DNA of 36,382 nucleotides from NCBI GenBank assembly GCA_025352165.1, contig JANXTX010000145.1, forward strand, positions 1-36,382. Reading direction: 5' to 3'. A model generated the notes under the pieces. It was not told where the DNA came from. It was given only the letters and a program-made list of their open reading frames with translations, and did no database searches. Origin of the DNA: Caulobacteraceae bacterium. Lineage in GTDB: Bacteria; Pseudomonadota; Alphaproteobacteria; Caulobacterales; Caulobacteraceae. The first letter of the stretch is position 1; each line of letters starts with the position of its first letter. Shown here piece by piece: positions 10,774-17,829 of the stretch. The translations under genes and the position numbers were made by a program.

Positions 10774-10812
10774 TCGGAGGTAAAAGAATTCTATCGGAGG
10801 AAAATTGAATTC
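10774..10812. repeat. Imperfect tandem direct repeat, about 20 bp x 2
   Basis: TCGGAGGTAAAAGAATTC (10774-10791) is repeated as TCGGAGGAAAATTGAATTC (10794-10812). It sits in the relatively AT-rich gap between groES and the small-gene pair. A 61-codon ORF (10711-10896, +) runs through it but starts inside CIRCE and has no recognisable features. I see no supported gene in 10724-11032. Confidence 0.5.
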
Positions 10813-10908
10813 GACGAATATTTCGCGATCGACTTCGGAATCCGCGACGTCAAAAATCTGCAAATCGACCCGGCTTTTTTCTTGGGCCACGGTTAGATCA
10901 GTAAGAAT

Positions 10909-10987
10909 TTTCCGCGGATTACGCAGATAGTCGCAGATGAGATTGGGCGGGAGAGAGATTGGATTGAACGCAAAGACGCAAAGGCGC
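10909..10987. repeat. Short tandem-motif intergenic repeat element
   Basis: Three spaced copies of an xCGC(A/G)GAT motif (10912-10940) are followed by two exact copies of ACGCAAAG (10968-10983) and GCGC. The second half resembles the arms of the palindrome at 29368-29495. This looks like a dispersed intergenic repeat family rather than coding sequence. Confidence 0.55.
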
Positions 10988-11032
10988 TATCGATTTGATT
11001 GCGCTTCGCGCTAGCGGCAGGTTTTGGGGGAT

Positions 11033-11272
11033 TCAGGTGGGGCGGTGGGGGAGAATTTGGGCGGTGTGTTCTTCAGAATCCGGCCCGGGAGACTGGGTTT
11101 TGAAGGCTTCGAGGCCGGCTTCAGTGATCTTCCAACCCTGGTGATCGCGGCTGGCGAGACCGAGCAGAGTCAGTTCGCGCGCGTCGGCGATGTTGATCCA
11201 GTTGACGTCAATGCCGGCCTTTTTCCGTTCCAGATTGGCGAGGGCGTGAAACAGGGAGGGCGACAGTTGCAT
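11033..11272 (-). CDS. Small winged-helix-like protein of unknown function
   Basis: A 79-aa product. The segment ELTLLGLASRDHQGWKITEAGLEAF resembles the recognition helix and wing of small winged-helix domains, where a Leu-Gly-Leu helix is followed by a short hairpin and T-x-A-G. The call is by pattern only, and no family is certain. The tail is polar and likely disordered. The ATG (11272) lies 1 nt after the stop of the upstream 78-aa gene, and there is no strong ribosome site of its own, so it is probably translationally coupled. It could be a small DNA-binding regulator or a structural remnant. Confidence 0.65.
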   Translation of the reverse strand: MQLSPSLFHALANLERKKAGIDVNWINIADARELTLLGLASRDHQGWKITEAGLEAFKTQSPGPDSEEHTAQILPHRPT

Positions 11273-11273
11273 G

Positions 11274-11510
11274 CTATCGGCTGGCCGAAACCGGCTCGAT
11301 TTCAGGCTCGTGCTCTTCCGAGGCCGATGGCTTGAGGCCGTTGCGGCGCTCCCACGCCGCTACGCGGGCGCGATGATTGTCCGTCTCGCTCGCTAGCTTT
11401 CGCCACATCTTGGCCAGTTCCACGTAAGCGTCACGTTGCGCGGCCGTGAGCATTACCTTGGCCAGACGGTCGCAACGGTCCGCGTCTTCGTTCAGCCTGG
11501 ACACCAACAT
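11274..11510 (-). CDS. Small helical protein of unknown function
   Basis: I place the start at ATG 11510 (78 aa) because AAGGA lies 9 nt upstream. The frame is open further, to 11636, but those extra codons are AT-rich and look like promoter DNA. The product is mostly helix and strongly charged (NEDADRCDRLAKVMLTAAQ, YVELAKMWRKLASET), with a polar acidic tail. No signal peptide is visible. It overlaps nothing and is followed after 1 nt by the winged-helix-like gene, making a two-gene unit. The function is unknown. Confidence 0.65.
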   Translation of the reverse strand: MLVSRLNEDADRCDRLAKVMLTAAQRDAYVELAKMWRKLASETDNHRARVAAWERRNGLKPSASEEHEPEIEPVSASR

Positions 11511-11649
11511 TTCAGCCAATCCTTGGGAAAAATCCCAATATTTCCGCACACACGAAAAATACACTCCTGCGGACTCGACTGAATAAATCAAATAATAACC
11601 CAGCGAGATACGAATATATGGAAACCGGACGAGCATATCGCAAGGGGTG
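11511..11649 (-). promoter_or_regulatory. AT-rich leader/promoter region of the two-gene unit
   Basis: This stretch is markedly more AT-rich than its surroundings (TTATTATTTGATTTATTC around 11580-11600) and ends in an AAGGA ribosome site before 11510. It probably carries the promoter for the 78-aa and 79-aa genes. I cannot assign exact -35 and -10 boxes. Confidence 0.35.
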
Positions 11650-12840
11650 TCATCTCAGTACTCCGGCCTGCTTTAGGGTGGCTATGCGGGCGTCGTCATA
11701 ACCGGCGAACTCGCGGAGGATGTGGTCAGTGTCGCGCCCGGTTTGCGGGGCGGAGCGGTCGAGCCGGGCGGGGGTGGCGGACAGCCGAAAGCGGGAGGCT
11801 TCGACAATCGGCACACGGCCACGCGGCTCGGGTTGCATTATCAGGTGACCGAGGGCGCCGATCTGCGGATCGGCGGCGAAATCCTGCGCCGTCGCGACGA
11901 CGTGGGCCGGTATGCCGTGCGCCTGCAGTGCCGCCTCCGCCTGGAACAGATCCTGTCCGCGGGCCCAGTCGGCGACGACTGCCTCGATCTCGTCCTCATG
12001 CGCCTTGCGGCCGGAAAGGCTGGCGAAGCGCGGATCGTTCGCCAGCGCCTCGCCGCCGACGATCCCGGCGAGCGCTTTCCATTGCGGGTCGGAACAGACC
12101 GCGATCGCCAGCCAGGCTTCGTTTCCGGCGCAGGCGAAGACTCCATGTGGTGCGAAATCAGGGTCGCGATTGCCCAGCGCGCGGGCGACACGGCCAGTCG
12201 CGGCGTAGTCGGCGATCAGCGGGGCGAGGAATTGCAGCCCCGCCTCGGCCTGGGCGGCGTCGATATAGCCCCCCTCACCGGTGCGGCGGCGGTGATCCAG
12301 CGCCGCGAGCAGCAGCGGCAGGGAGAAACGTGGCGCCACGAAGTCGGTGTAGGGTCCGGCGGGACCGACAGGTTCCGCGCCGTCGCGTCCGACCATCACC
12401 TGAAAGCCCGACGCCGCCGCGCCGATGTTGCCGAAACCCGCCGTGCGCGCCAGCGGACCGTCCTGGCCCATCAGACAGGACGACAGCATGATGATCGCGG
12501 GATTGTACTTCTGAAATTCGGCGTAGGAGAGCCCCCACTTTTCCATCTGGCCGGGAGCGAACGATTCCGTGACGACGTCGGCCCAGCGGGCGAGATCGAG
12601 CACCACCTGGCGCGATTGCGGCCGACTCAGATCAAGCGCCAGCCCGAGCTTGCCCACATTGCAGTTCTCCCAGAGAGCGCTTTGCCCGTAATCGACGACG
12701 CCTTCGGGAAACGGGCCGACCACACGGGTGGCATCCATCCGCGCGGCGCTGTCCACGCGCACCACCGTGGCGCCGTAGTCGGCCAGGGCGCGGCCGACAC
12801 GGGGTCCTGCGACCACCCAGGCCAACTCGAGAACCCTGAG
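11650..12840 (-). pseudogene. CaiB/BaiF CoA-transferase, C-terminal domain (separated by frameshift)
   Basis: The second class III CoA-transferase domain of a two-domain protein. From the junction it reads LRVLELAWVVAGPRVGRALADYG, the usual N-terminal fold of the family, then the Asp-rich DLSRPQSRQVVLDLARWADVV block and GGYIDAAQAEAGLQFLAPLI. It ends normally with a stop at 11650. No good start codon or ribosome site exists near the junction. The frame extends upstream to an ATG at 12999, but that part is an out-of-frame reading of the first domain. One added base between 12840 and 12841 would fuse it to the upstream domain as PLAG-LRVLEL. As sequenced it would not be translated properly. Class III enzymes move CoA between carboxylic acids; the substrate is unknown. 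Confidence 0.75.
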
Positions 12841-14105
12841 CCGGCCAGGGGACGGTCCGGGGGTTGAACGTCGGGCGAGGGCCCGGGTCCGCCAGGGCGC
12901 CCGCCCGAACCCAGCCAGTCCGCAATCACCTCGTCGGTATGCTCGCCGATCCGCGGAGCCGGCCGCAGAGCGGAAAACGCCCCCGGCGCCTTGGCCCATG
13001 CATGCGGCAACAGCCGAGGACCCGTCTGTTCGAGCACCGCCGAATAGACGCCGCGCCCCTGAAACTGCTCGCTTTCGACCAGGGTGCGGGTGGTCTGGAT
13101 CTGGGTGAGCAGGATGCGCCGCTTCAGGGCCTGGGCCACCAGTTCGGCGGTGGTCATCCGTTCGAAGAAACGCCGGATCTCGGCGCGCGGCGCCTCCAGG
13201 CCCTCCAGTGTCAGGCGGCCGGCCTGCAGGTCGGCCAGCAGCTTCGTCCAGTCCCAGTCATCGAATTCGGGATCCAGGGCGCCGCGCTCTCGCATCCAGG
13301 CGAACAGGGCGTTGGTTGAGGCGCCGCCGAGCGCGCCCATTCCCATCGCCATTTCCACCTTGCCATCGAAAGTTTCCCAGCTGGATCTGCCGGCACGCGC
13401 TTGCGGGACCGGCTCGCCCGGCATGGGCCGGCGGCCGCGCGGGTCGGCCGTCGTCTCGGCCAGGACCAACGAGAGGGTGGCCTCGGCCACGCTGATCTGG
13501 GCGGAGATGTCGACATGCTGTCCCTTGCCACTACGCAAACGAGCGAAATGAGCGATCAGCGCGCCGGCCGCACCGTCGGCGGCGGCGTGCAGCCAGCCCT
13601 GCGGCGCGGTGATCCGCAAGGGGGGACCCACGCCATCCCGCGCCGGCAACAGGGCGCAGCCGGCGGCCCACACCGTCAGTTCGCTCGCCGCCCATCCGGC
13701 CTTGGGACCCTTCGAGCCGAACGGGGTGATCGAGACGTGGATCAGCCGGGGACTGATCCGCGCCAGGTCGGCGAAGGCCAGTCCGCGGGCGGCCATCACG
13801 CCCGGGGCCTCGGACTCAATGAGGAAGTCGGCCTCGGCCGCCAACCGCAGGAACAGTTCCCGGCCGGCGGGCGAATCCAGATCACAGGCCAGGCCACGTT
13901 TCGCGGACGCGTAGGCGGACCAGCAGAGAGAATTGTCAGGCGGCGGATCGGTGGTGAACGGTCCGACCAGGCGTGCGGACGAACCGGTCGGCGGCTCGAC
14001 CTGGACGACGTCGGCGCCGAGCTGGCCCAGGATTCTTCCTGCCAGCATGCCGCGTCCGTCGGTAAGGTCCAGGACCCGGTAGGGCGAGAGAAAGCCGTCC
14101 GCCAT
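12627..14105 (-). CDS. CaiB/BaiF CoA-transferase, N-terminal domain, frameshifted at its end
   Basis: The first class III CoA-transferase domain. The start ATG at 14105 gives MADGFLSPYRVLDLTDG; the upstream extension of the frame is not protein-like. The family pattern is clear: GRILGQLGADVVQVEPP, ASAKRGLACDLDSPAGRELFLRL, then HVDISAQISVAEATL. The genuine sequence continues through a Gly/Pro linker to DRPLAG at about 12842. After that the frame is wrong, and the last 70 or so codons (to 12627) are a Trp/Ser/Pro-rich nonsense tail. The intact protein would be about 818 aa with two fused CaiB domains, a known architecture. The gene is either a recent pseudogene or carries a sequencing error. 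Confidence 0.8.
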   Translation of the reverse strand: MADGFLSPYRVLDLTDGRGMLAGRILGQLGADVVQVEPPTGSSARLVGPFTTDPPPDNSLCWSAYASAKRGLACDLDSPAGRELFLRLAAEADFLIESEAPGVMAARGLAFADLARISPRLIHVSITPFGSKGPKAGWAASELTVWAAGCALLPARDGVGPPLRITAPQGWLHAAADGAAGALIAHFARLRSGKGQHVDISAQISVAEATLSLVLAETTADPRGRRPMPGEPVPQARAGRSSWETFDGKVEMAMGMGALGGASTNALFAWMRERGALDPEFDDWDWTKLLADLQAGRLTLEGLEAPRAEIRRFFERMTTAELVAQALKRRILLTQIQTTRTLVESEQFQGRGVYSAVLEQTGPRLLPHAWAKAPGAFSALRPAPRIGEHTDEVIADWLGSGGRPGGPGPSPDVQPPDRPLAGSGFSSWPGWSQDPVSAAPWPTTAPRWCAWTAPRGWMPPVWSARFPKASSITGKALSGRTAMWASSGWRLI

Positions 14106-14197
14106 GCACGCGTCCCGTTGCGACCGTTGCCCGGCCCGCGCCAGGATGATGCCGCAAACGGCGGCGCCCGCAAGGGTCTCCGGGCAAACCCCCGAGG

Positions 14198-14608
14198 TTA
14201 GGGGACGGTTGATGGGCCCGCACCGACCTGTGCGGCGTAGTCGTCGGCGTCGAACCAGCCCCGCGAATGCGTGATCCGGCCTGAGGGATCGAGGTCCCAT
14301 TCCTCCCAGCCGGTCACAGAGACCACGTTCCGGGTGACCCCGCGCGAACCGGTGAATGTCCAAAGATAGATCACGTGGTCGCCCGATACACGGACACCGT
14401 CACATGTCAGCGTCAGATCGGGAATGTCGGCAAAGAAGCCCGCCGCCATGGCAGCGACGCCTTCGCGGCCCCGCCAGGGATCTCCAGCATTGATGATGAT
14501 TGTTCCATCCAGCGTGAAGAACTTCGCGACGGCCATTGGTTCGCCCGTATTCCAGGCGGCCGTATAGGCTTCGGCGATACCGTGCGCCCGTGTCAGTTCA
14601 ATCGCCAT
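14198..14608 (-). CDS. NTF2/SnoaL-like protein
   Basis: A 136-aa protein with the cone-shaped NTF2-like fold (by pattern). It has a leading helix (IAEAYTAAWNTGEPMAVAKFF), then DGTIIINAGDPWRGREGVAAMAAGFFADIPDLTL, and paired strands HVIYLWTFTGSRG and WEEWDLDPSGRITHSRGWFD. Such proteins are small-molecule isomerases, hydrolases or binding proteins; the substrate cannot be read from the sequence. I chose ATG 14608 because homologous sequence begins there; the frame continues upstream to 14737 without protein-like character. It is divergent from the GH9 gene, with 71 bp between the starts. Confidence 0.82.
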   Translation of the reverse strand: MAIELTRAHGIAEAYTAAWNTGEPMAVAKFFTLDGTIIINAGDPWRGREGVAAMAAGFFADIPDLTLTCDGVRVSGDHVIYLWTFTGSRGVTRNVVSVTGWEEWDLDPSGRITHSRGWFDADDYAAQVGAGPSTVP

Positions 14609-14679
14609 TTCGCTTTGTCGATCCGTTGTCCATGCTCGTGGTATCATGCCGTCAAACCACAGACTTGAGGAGTGAGCTC

Positions 14680-16644
14680 GTGAGGCAAACCTGGGCGCCG
14701 GGTGGTGGAGTGCACGGCCTTGTTCTGGCCGGCTCAATCGGTTTAGCCGTATTGGCGGCGGCGGCCGGGGCCACCGCGCAGACGGCGCCGACCGGTTATC
14801 TGCGCGTGAACCAGGTCGGCTATGAGACCGGAACTATCGCGCATGCCTACCTGGTGACCAGCCAGTCCGCTTCCGGAACGACCTTCAAGGTGCGGGATGA
14901 AGGCGGCCACGACGTGGTTGTCGGTCAGGTCGAATCTCCGGCTGGAAACTGGGGCGATTTCGTAGTGACCCCCCTTACCTTTTCCATCGAACGGGAAGGT
15001 CGCTACCGGCTGATCGTGGAGGGCATTTCGGCGCCGCCCGCGCACTTTAACGTGGACCATCCCGACGGGCTCTACGCACAACCGCTGCATAACGCCCTGG
15101 AGTTCTATCAGACCGAAAGGGACGGCCCGGACTACATTCCCAGCGCCCTGCGCACCGCGCCAGCTCACCTCAATGATGCGAGCGCCATGGTATACGTCAC
15201 GCCGCCCATGACTCCCTACGGCAAGGTGATCGGTGAGCTTACCCCGACCGGCGAGACCATCGACGCCAGCGGCGGCTGGTGGGACGCGGGTGACTATCTG
15301 AAGTTCGTACAGACCACGAGCTACACGGTCGGCGTCATGCTCACGGGATTGCGGGACTTTCCCGGGCAGATGGGGCCGCGCAGCCGCGCGGATTTCACCG
15401 CCGAAGCGAAGTTCGGAATAAGCTGGCTGCTGAAGATGTGGGATGACCGTACATCGACGCTGCACTATCAGGTGGCGCTCGGCAGTGATTTCGTCGGCGC
15501 CAGGACGCTGAGCGACCATGATCTCTGGCGACTGCCGCAGGTGGACGACACCCTGGACGCGGGAAATCCCCGCTACGCCCTGATCAATCATCGCCCTGTG
15601 TTCGTGAGCGGTCCTCCGGGCTCGCGAATCAGTCCGAACTTGGCCGGCCGCTTGAGCGCTGACTTTGCCCTCTGCTTCATCGAATTCCGCCGCTCGGACC
15701 TGGCGCTGGCCCGGCAATGCCTTGCCGCCGCTGAACATATCTTCGACCTCGCCGACACCAATCCGACCACGCTGCTGACGGCATTGCCCTACGGATTCTA
15801 TCCGGAAACCGAATGGCGCGACGATCTGGAATGGGGTGCGAACGAGCTGTATCTGGCGCTGGCGCTCGGTGGCGACGCCGCCCCGGCGGATCTGCCGCAC
15901 GACGACGCCGGTTACTACCTGAAGGCTGCGGCGAACTGGGCGCACGCCTACATAACAGGGCCGGGCGACGGCTATGACACCCTGAACCTGTATGACGTCA
16001 GCGGGTTGGCGCATTACGACCTCTATCGCGCGATCGCCGCGGCAGGCGATCCACCCGCGCTGGCGGTCACACGCCAGGATCTGCTGGCGGACTTGCGTCA
16101 ACAACTGGCGATCGGCGCGGACCGGGCGACGCGGGACCCGTTCGGGTTCGGCGGCGCCTGGAACGAGGCCGACAGCGTCGCCCACGGCATGGGACTTGCG
16201 GTGACCGCGGAAGAGATCGCCGACCTTACCGGAGACAGGCAGCCGGACGACCTGGCGAGATCGTGGATGGGTAATATCCTTGGCGCCAACGTCTGGGGGG
16301 TGTCGATGATTGTCGGCGATGGAAGCAACCCGCCTCATTGCCCGCAACATCAGGTCGCCAATTTAGAAGGATCCCTCGATGGGTCAGGCCTGCTGCTGCG
16401 GGGTGCGGCTGTCGAGGGACCAAATGCCCCGAACACAGTGGCGCGCGGATTTCTTTCTGGACTGCGCGCCTGCCCGGTTGACAGCGTCGACGCCTACAAG
16501 ATGTTCACAGGCCGCGACGCCCGCTTCAAGGACAACGTGAAGAACTATGTGAACACCGAGCCGGCGATCGACCTCACCGCGCTCTCGCCGCTGATGTTCG
16601 CCTGGCGAATAGCCGGCAAACCGCGACCGCTGGCGGTGAACTGA
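14680..16644 (+). CDS. Secreted glycoside hydrolase family 9 enzyme (cellulase-like)
   Basis: An inverting beta-glycanase, likely an endoglucanase or exo-acting glucosidase on beta-1,4-glucans, exported by Sec. I choose GTG 14680 (654 aa) because GAGGAG (14667-14672) lies 7 nt upstream. A signal peptide follows (hydrophobic to about 33, cleavage after ATA-Q). Next come an Ig-like CelD-type N-domain (about 40-130, YLRVNQVGYETG) and the (alpha/alpha)6 catalytic domain. The catalytic base/nucleophile motif D202-A-G-D205 is in GGWWDAGDYLKF. The acid is probably E627 in NTEPAIDLTA. The NPPHCPQHQVANLEG block is the family's substrate loop. There is no carbohydrate-binding module or dockerin. Its stop is 10 bp from the convergent P450 stop. 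Confidence 0.93.
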   Translation: MRQTWAPGGGVHGLVLAGSIGLAVLAAAAGATAQTAPTGYLRVNQVGYETGTIAHAYLVTSQSASGTTFKVRDEGGHDVVVGQVESPAGNWGDFVVTPLTFSIEREGRYRLIVEGISAPPAHFNVDHPDGLYAQPLHNALEFYQTERDGPDYIPSALRTAPAHLNDASAMVYVTPPMTPYGKVIGELTPTGETIDASGGWWDAGDYLKFVQTTSYTVGVMLTGLRDFPGQMGPRSRADFTAEAKFGISWLLKMWDDRTSTLHYQVALGSDFVGARTLSDHDLWRLPQVDDTLDAGNPRYALINHRPVFVSGPPGSRISPNLAGRLSADFALCFIEFRRSDLALARQCLAAAEHIFDLADTNPTTLLTALPYGFYPETEWRDDLEWGANELYLALALGGDAAPADLPHDDAGYYLKAAANWAHAYITGPGDGYDTLNLYDVSGLAHYDLYRAIAAAGDPPALAVTRQDLLADLRQQLAIGADRATRDPFGFGGAWNEADSVAHGMGLAVTAEEIADLTGDRQPDDLARSWMGNILGANVWGVSMIVGDGSNPPHCPQHQVANLEGSLDGSGLLLRGAAVEGPNAPNTVARGFLSGLRACPVDSVDAYKMFTGRDARFKDNVKNYVNTEPAIDLTALSPLMFAWRIAGKPRPLAVN

Positions 16645-16654
16645 ACCGGCCGCC

Positions 16655-17815
16655 TCAGGCGTCTCCACGCCGGACGGGCAGGCGGCGGCGGCCCCAGAGG
16701 AAGAACGGCTTGATGCGCTCGCCCCGGTCGACAAGGTGCAGGTCGGGGAAGCGGGTCGTGAGGGCCTTGAGCGCCGTGCGGGCCTCAAGCCTGGCCATCT
16801 CCGCGCCAATGCAGACATGGATGCCGACGGCGAACGAGAGGTGCTTGCGCGGCGGCCTGTCGAGCGAAAAACGATCCGGGTCCTCGAACACCGACGGGTC
16901 GCGGTTGGCCGCGGCATAGTTCAGCATCACCTTTGCGCCCTCGGGGATCGCGACGCCGCCAACAGCGAAATCCCGGGTCGTGGTCCGGAACAGAGCCAGA
17001 ACCGGCGGATCGAAACGCAGACTCTCCTCCACGGCACGGTCGATCAGCGACGGATCGGCGACGACGCGCTCCCACAGCGCTCGATTCTCAAGCAGACGCC
17101 AGACGACATTGGTAATCAGCGAGGTAGTGGTCTCGTTCCCGCCGACCAGTAACTGGCTGACCAACCCCTGGATGGAGAGATCGTCGAGGCGGACCCCATC
17201 GCTTTCCGCCACCACCATGCGAGTGATCAGATCGTCTGGCGGCGCGCTGTCGGCGCGGCGGGCGCGGATCTGATCGAGGATATAGCCTCCCAGAGCCTCG
17301 AGTTCGCCCATCCACGGGGTCGGGTCCTCGGCGCCCATCGCCTCCACCGACGCATCCGACCATAGCTTGAACTGATGGATGTCATGGCTGGGTACGCCGA
17401 GCATCTCGCAGATGATCACCACCGGCAGCGGGAACGCGACGTCGTCGTGCAGGTCGAAACCCGGCTTGTCCGCCACCGCGTCGAGCAGTTCGGCTGTCTG
17501 GGCCTCCACACGCGGTGTCAGGGCCCGGATCGCCCCAGGCGTGAAGGCCTGCTGCACCAGCCCCCGATGGAGAGTGTGCATCGGCGGATCACAGACCATG
17601 CCGGAAGGCGGCGTATATCGAGGCCCCTGACCCTGCGCGCTTGAAAACACCTCGATGTCGCGCAGCGCGGCCTCGACGTCCTCGTAGCGCGAGAGAATGT
17701 AGAATCGCGGATCATAGCCCTCGAATAGGCTGACCGGAGCCCCTTCGCGCAGATAGTGATAGTTCGCCGCATGATCGCGCAGCGTGACCTCGTCGAGCGG
17801 GCTGTAACCGACCAT
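16655..17815 (-). CDS. Cytochrome P450
   Basis: A soluble bacterial class I P450 monooxygenase of about 386 aa; the substrate is unknown. Numbering from the upstream ATG (17821), the I-helix oxygen-activation motif is G227-G-N-E-T-T232, the K-helix pair is E266-S-L-R269, and the haem-thiolate loop is SFAVGIHVCIG with Cys337. The upstream ATG sits directly on AAGGAG, whereas the ATG at 17815 is 6 nt from it, so the later start is preferred. It follows the histidine kinase stop by 14 nt, so the two are likely co-transcribed. No ferredoxin or ferredoxin reductase is nearby, so electron donors must come from elsewhere. Confidence 0.95.
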   Translation of the reverse strand: MVGYSPLDEVTLRDHAANYHYLREGAPVSLFEGYDPRFYILSRYEDVEAALRDIEVFSSAQGQGPRYTPPSGMVCDPPMHTLHRGLVQQAFTPGAIRALTPRVEAQTAELLDAVADKPGFDLHDDVAFPLPVVIICEMLGVPSHDIHQFKLWSDASVEAMGAEDPTPWMGELEALGGYILDQIRARRADSAPPDDLITRMVVAESDGVRLDDLSIQGLVSQLLVGGNETTTSLITNVVWRLLENRALWERVVADPSLIDRAVEESLRFDPPVLALFRTTTRDFAVGGVAIPEGAKVMLNYAAANRDPSVFEDPDRFSLDRPPRKHLSFAVGIHVCIGAEMARLEARTALKALTTRFPDLHLVDRGERIKPFFLWGRRRLPVRRGDA

Positions 17816-17829
17816 CCTCATCTCCTTGT

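Noticed and set aside
10711-10896. 61-codon plus-strand ORF near the groES promoter
   Set aside because: Starts inside the CIRCE element and spans a tandem repeat; no ribosome site for the first ATG and no family resemblance.
14743-16350. 535-codon minus-strand ORF opposite the GH9 gene
   Set aside because: The plus strand carries an intact GH9 enzyme with signal peptide and catalytic motifs.
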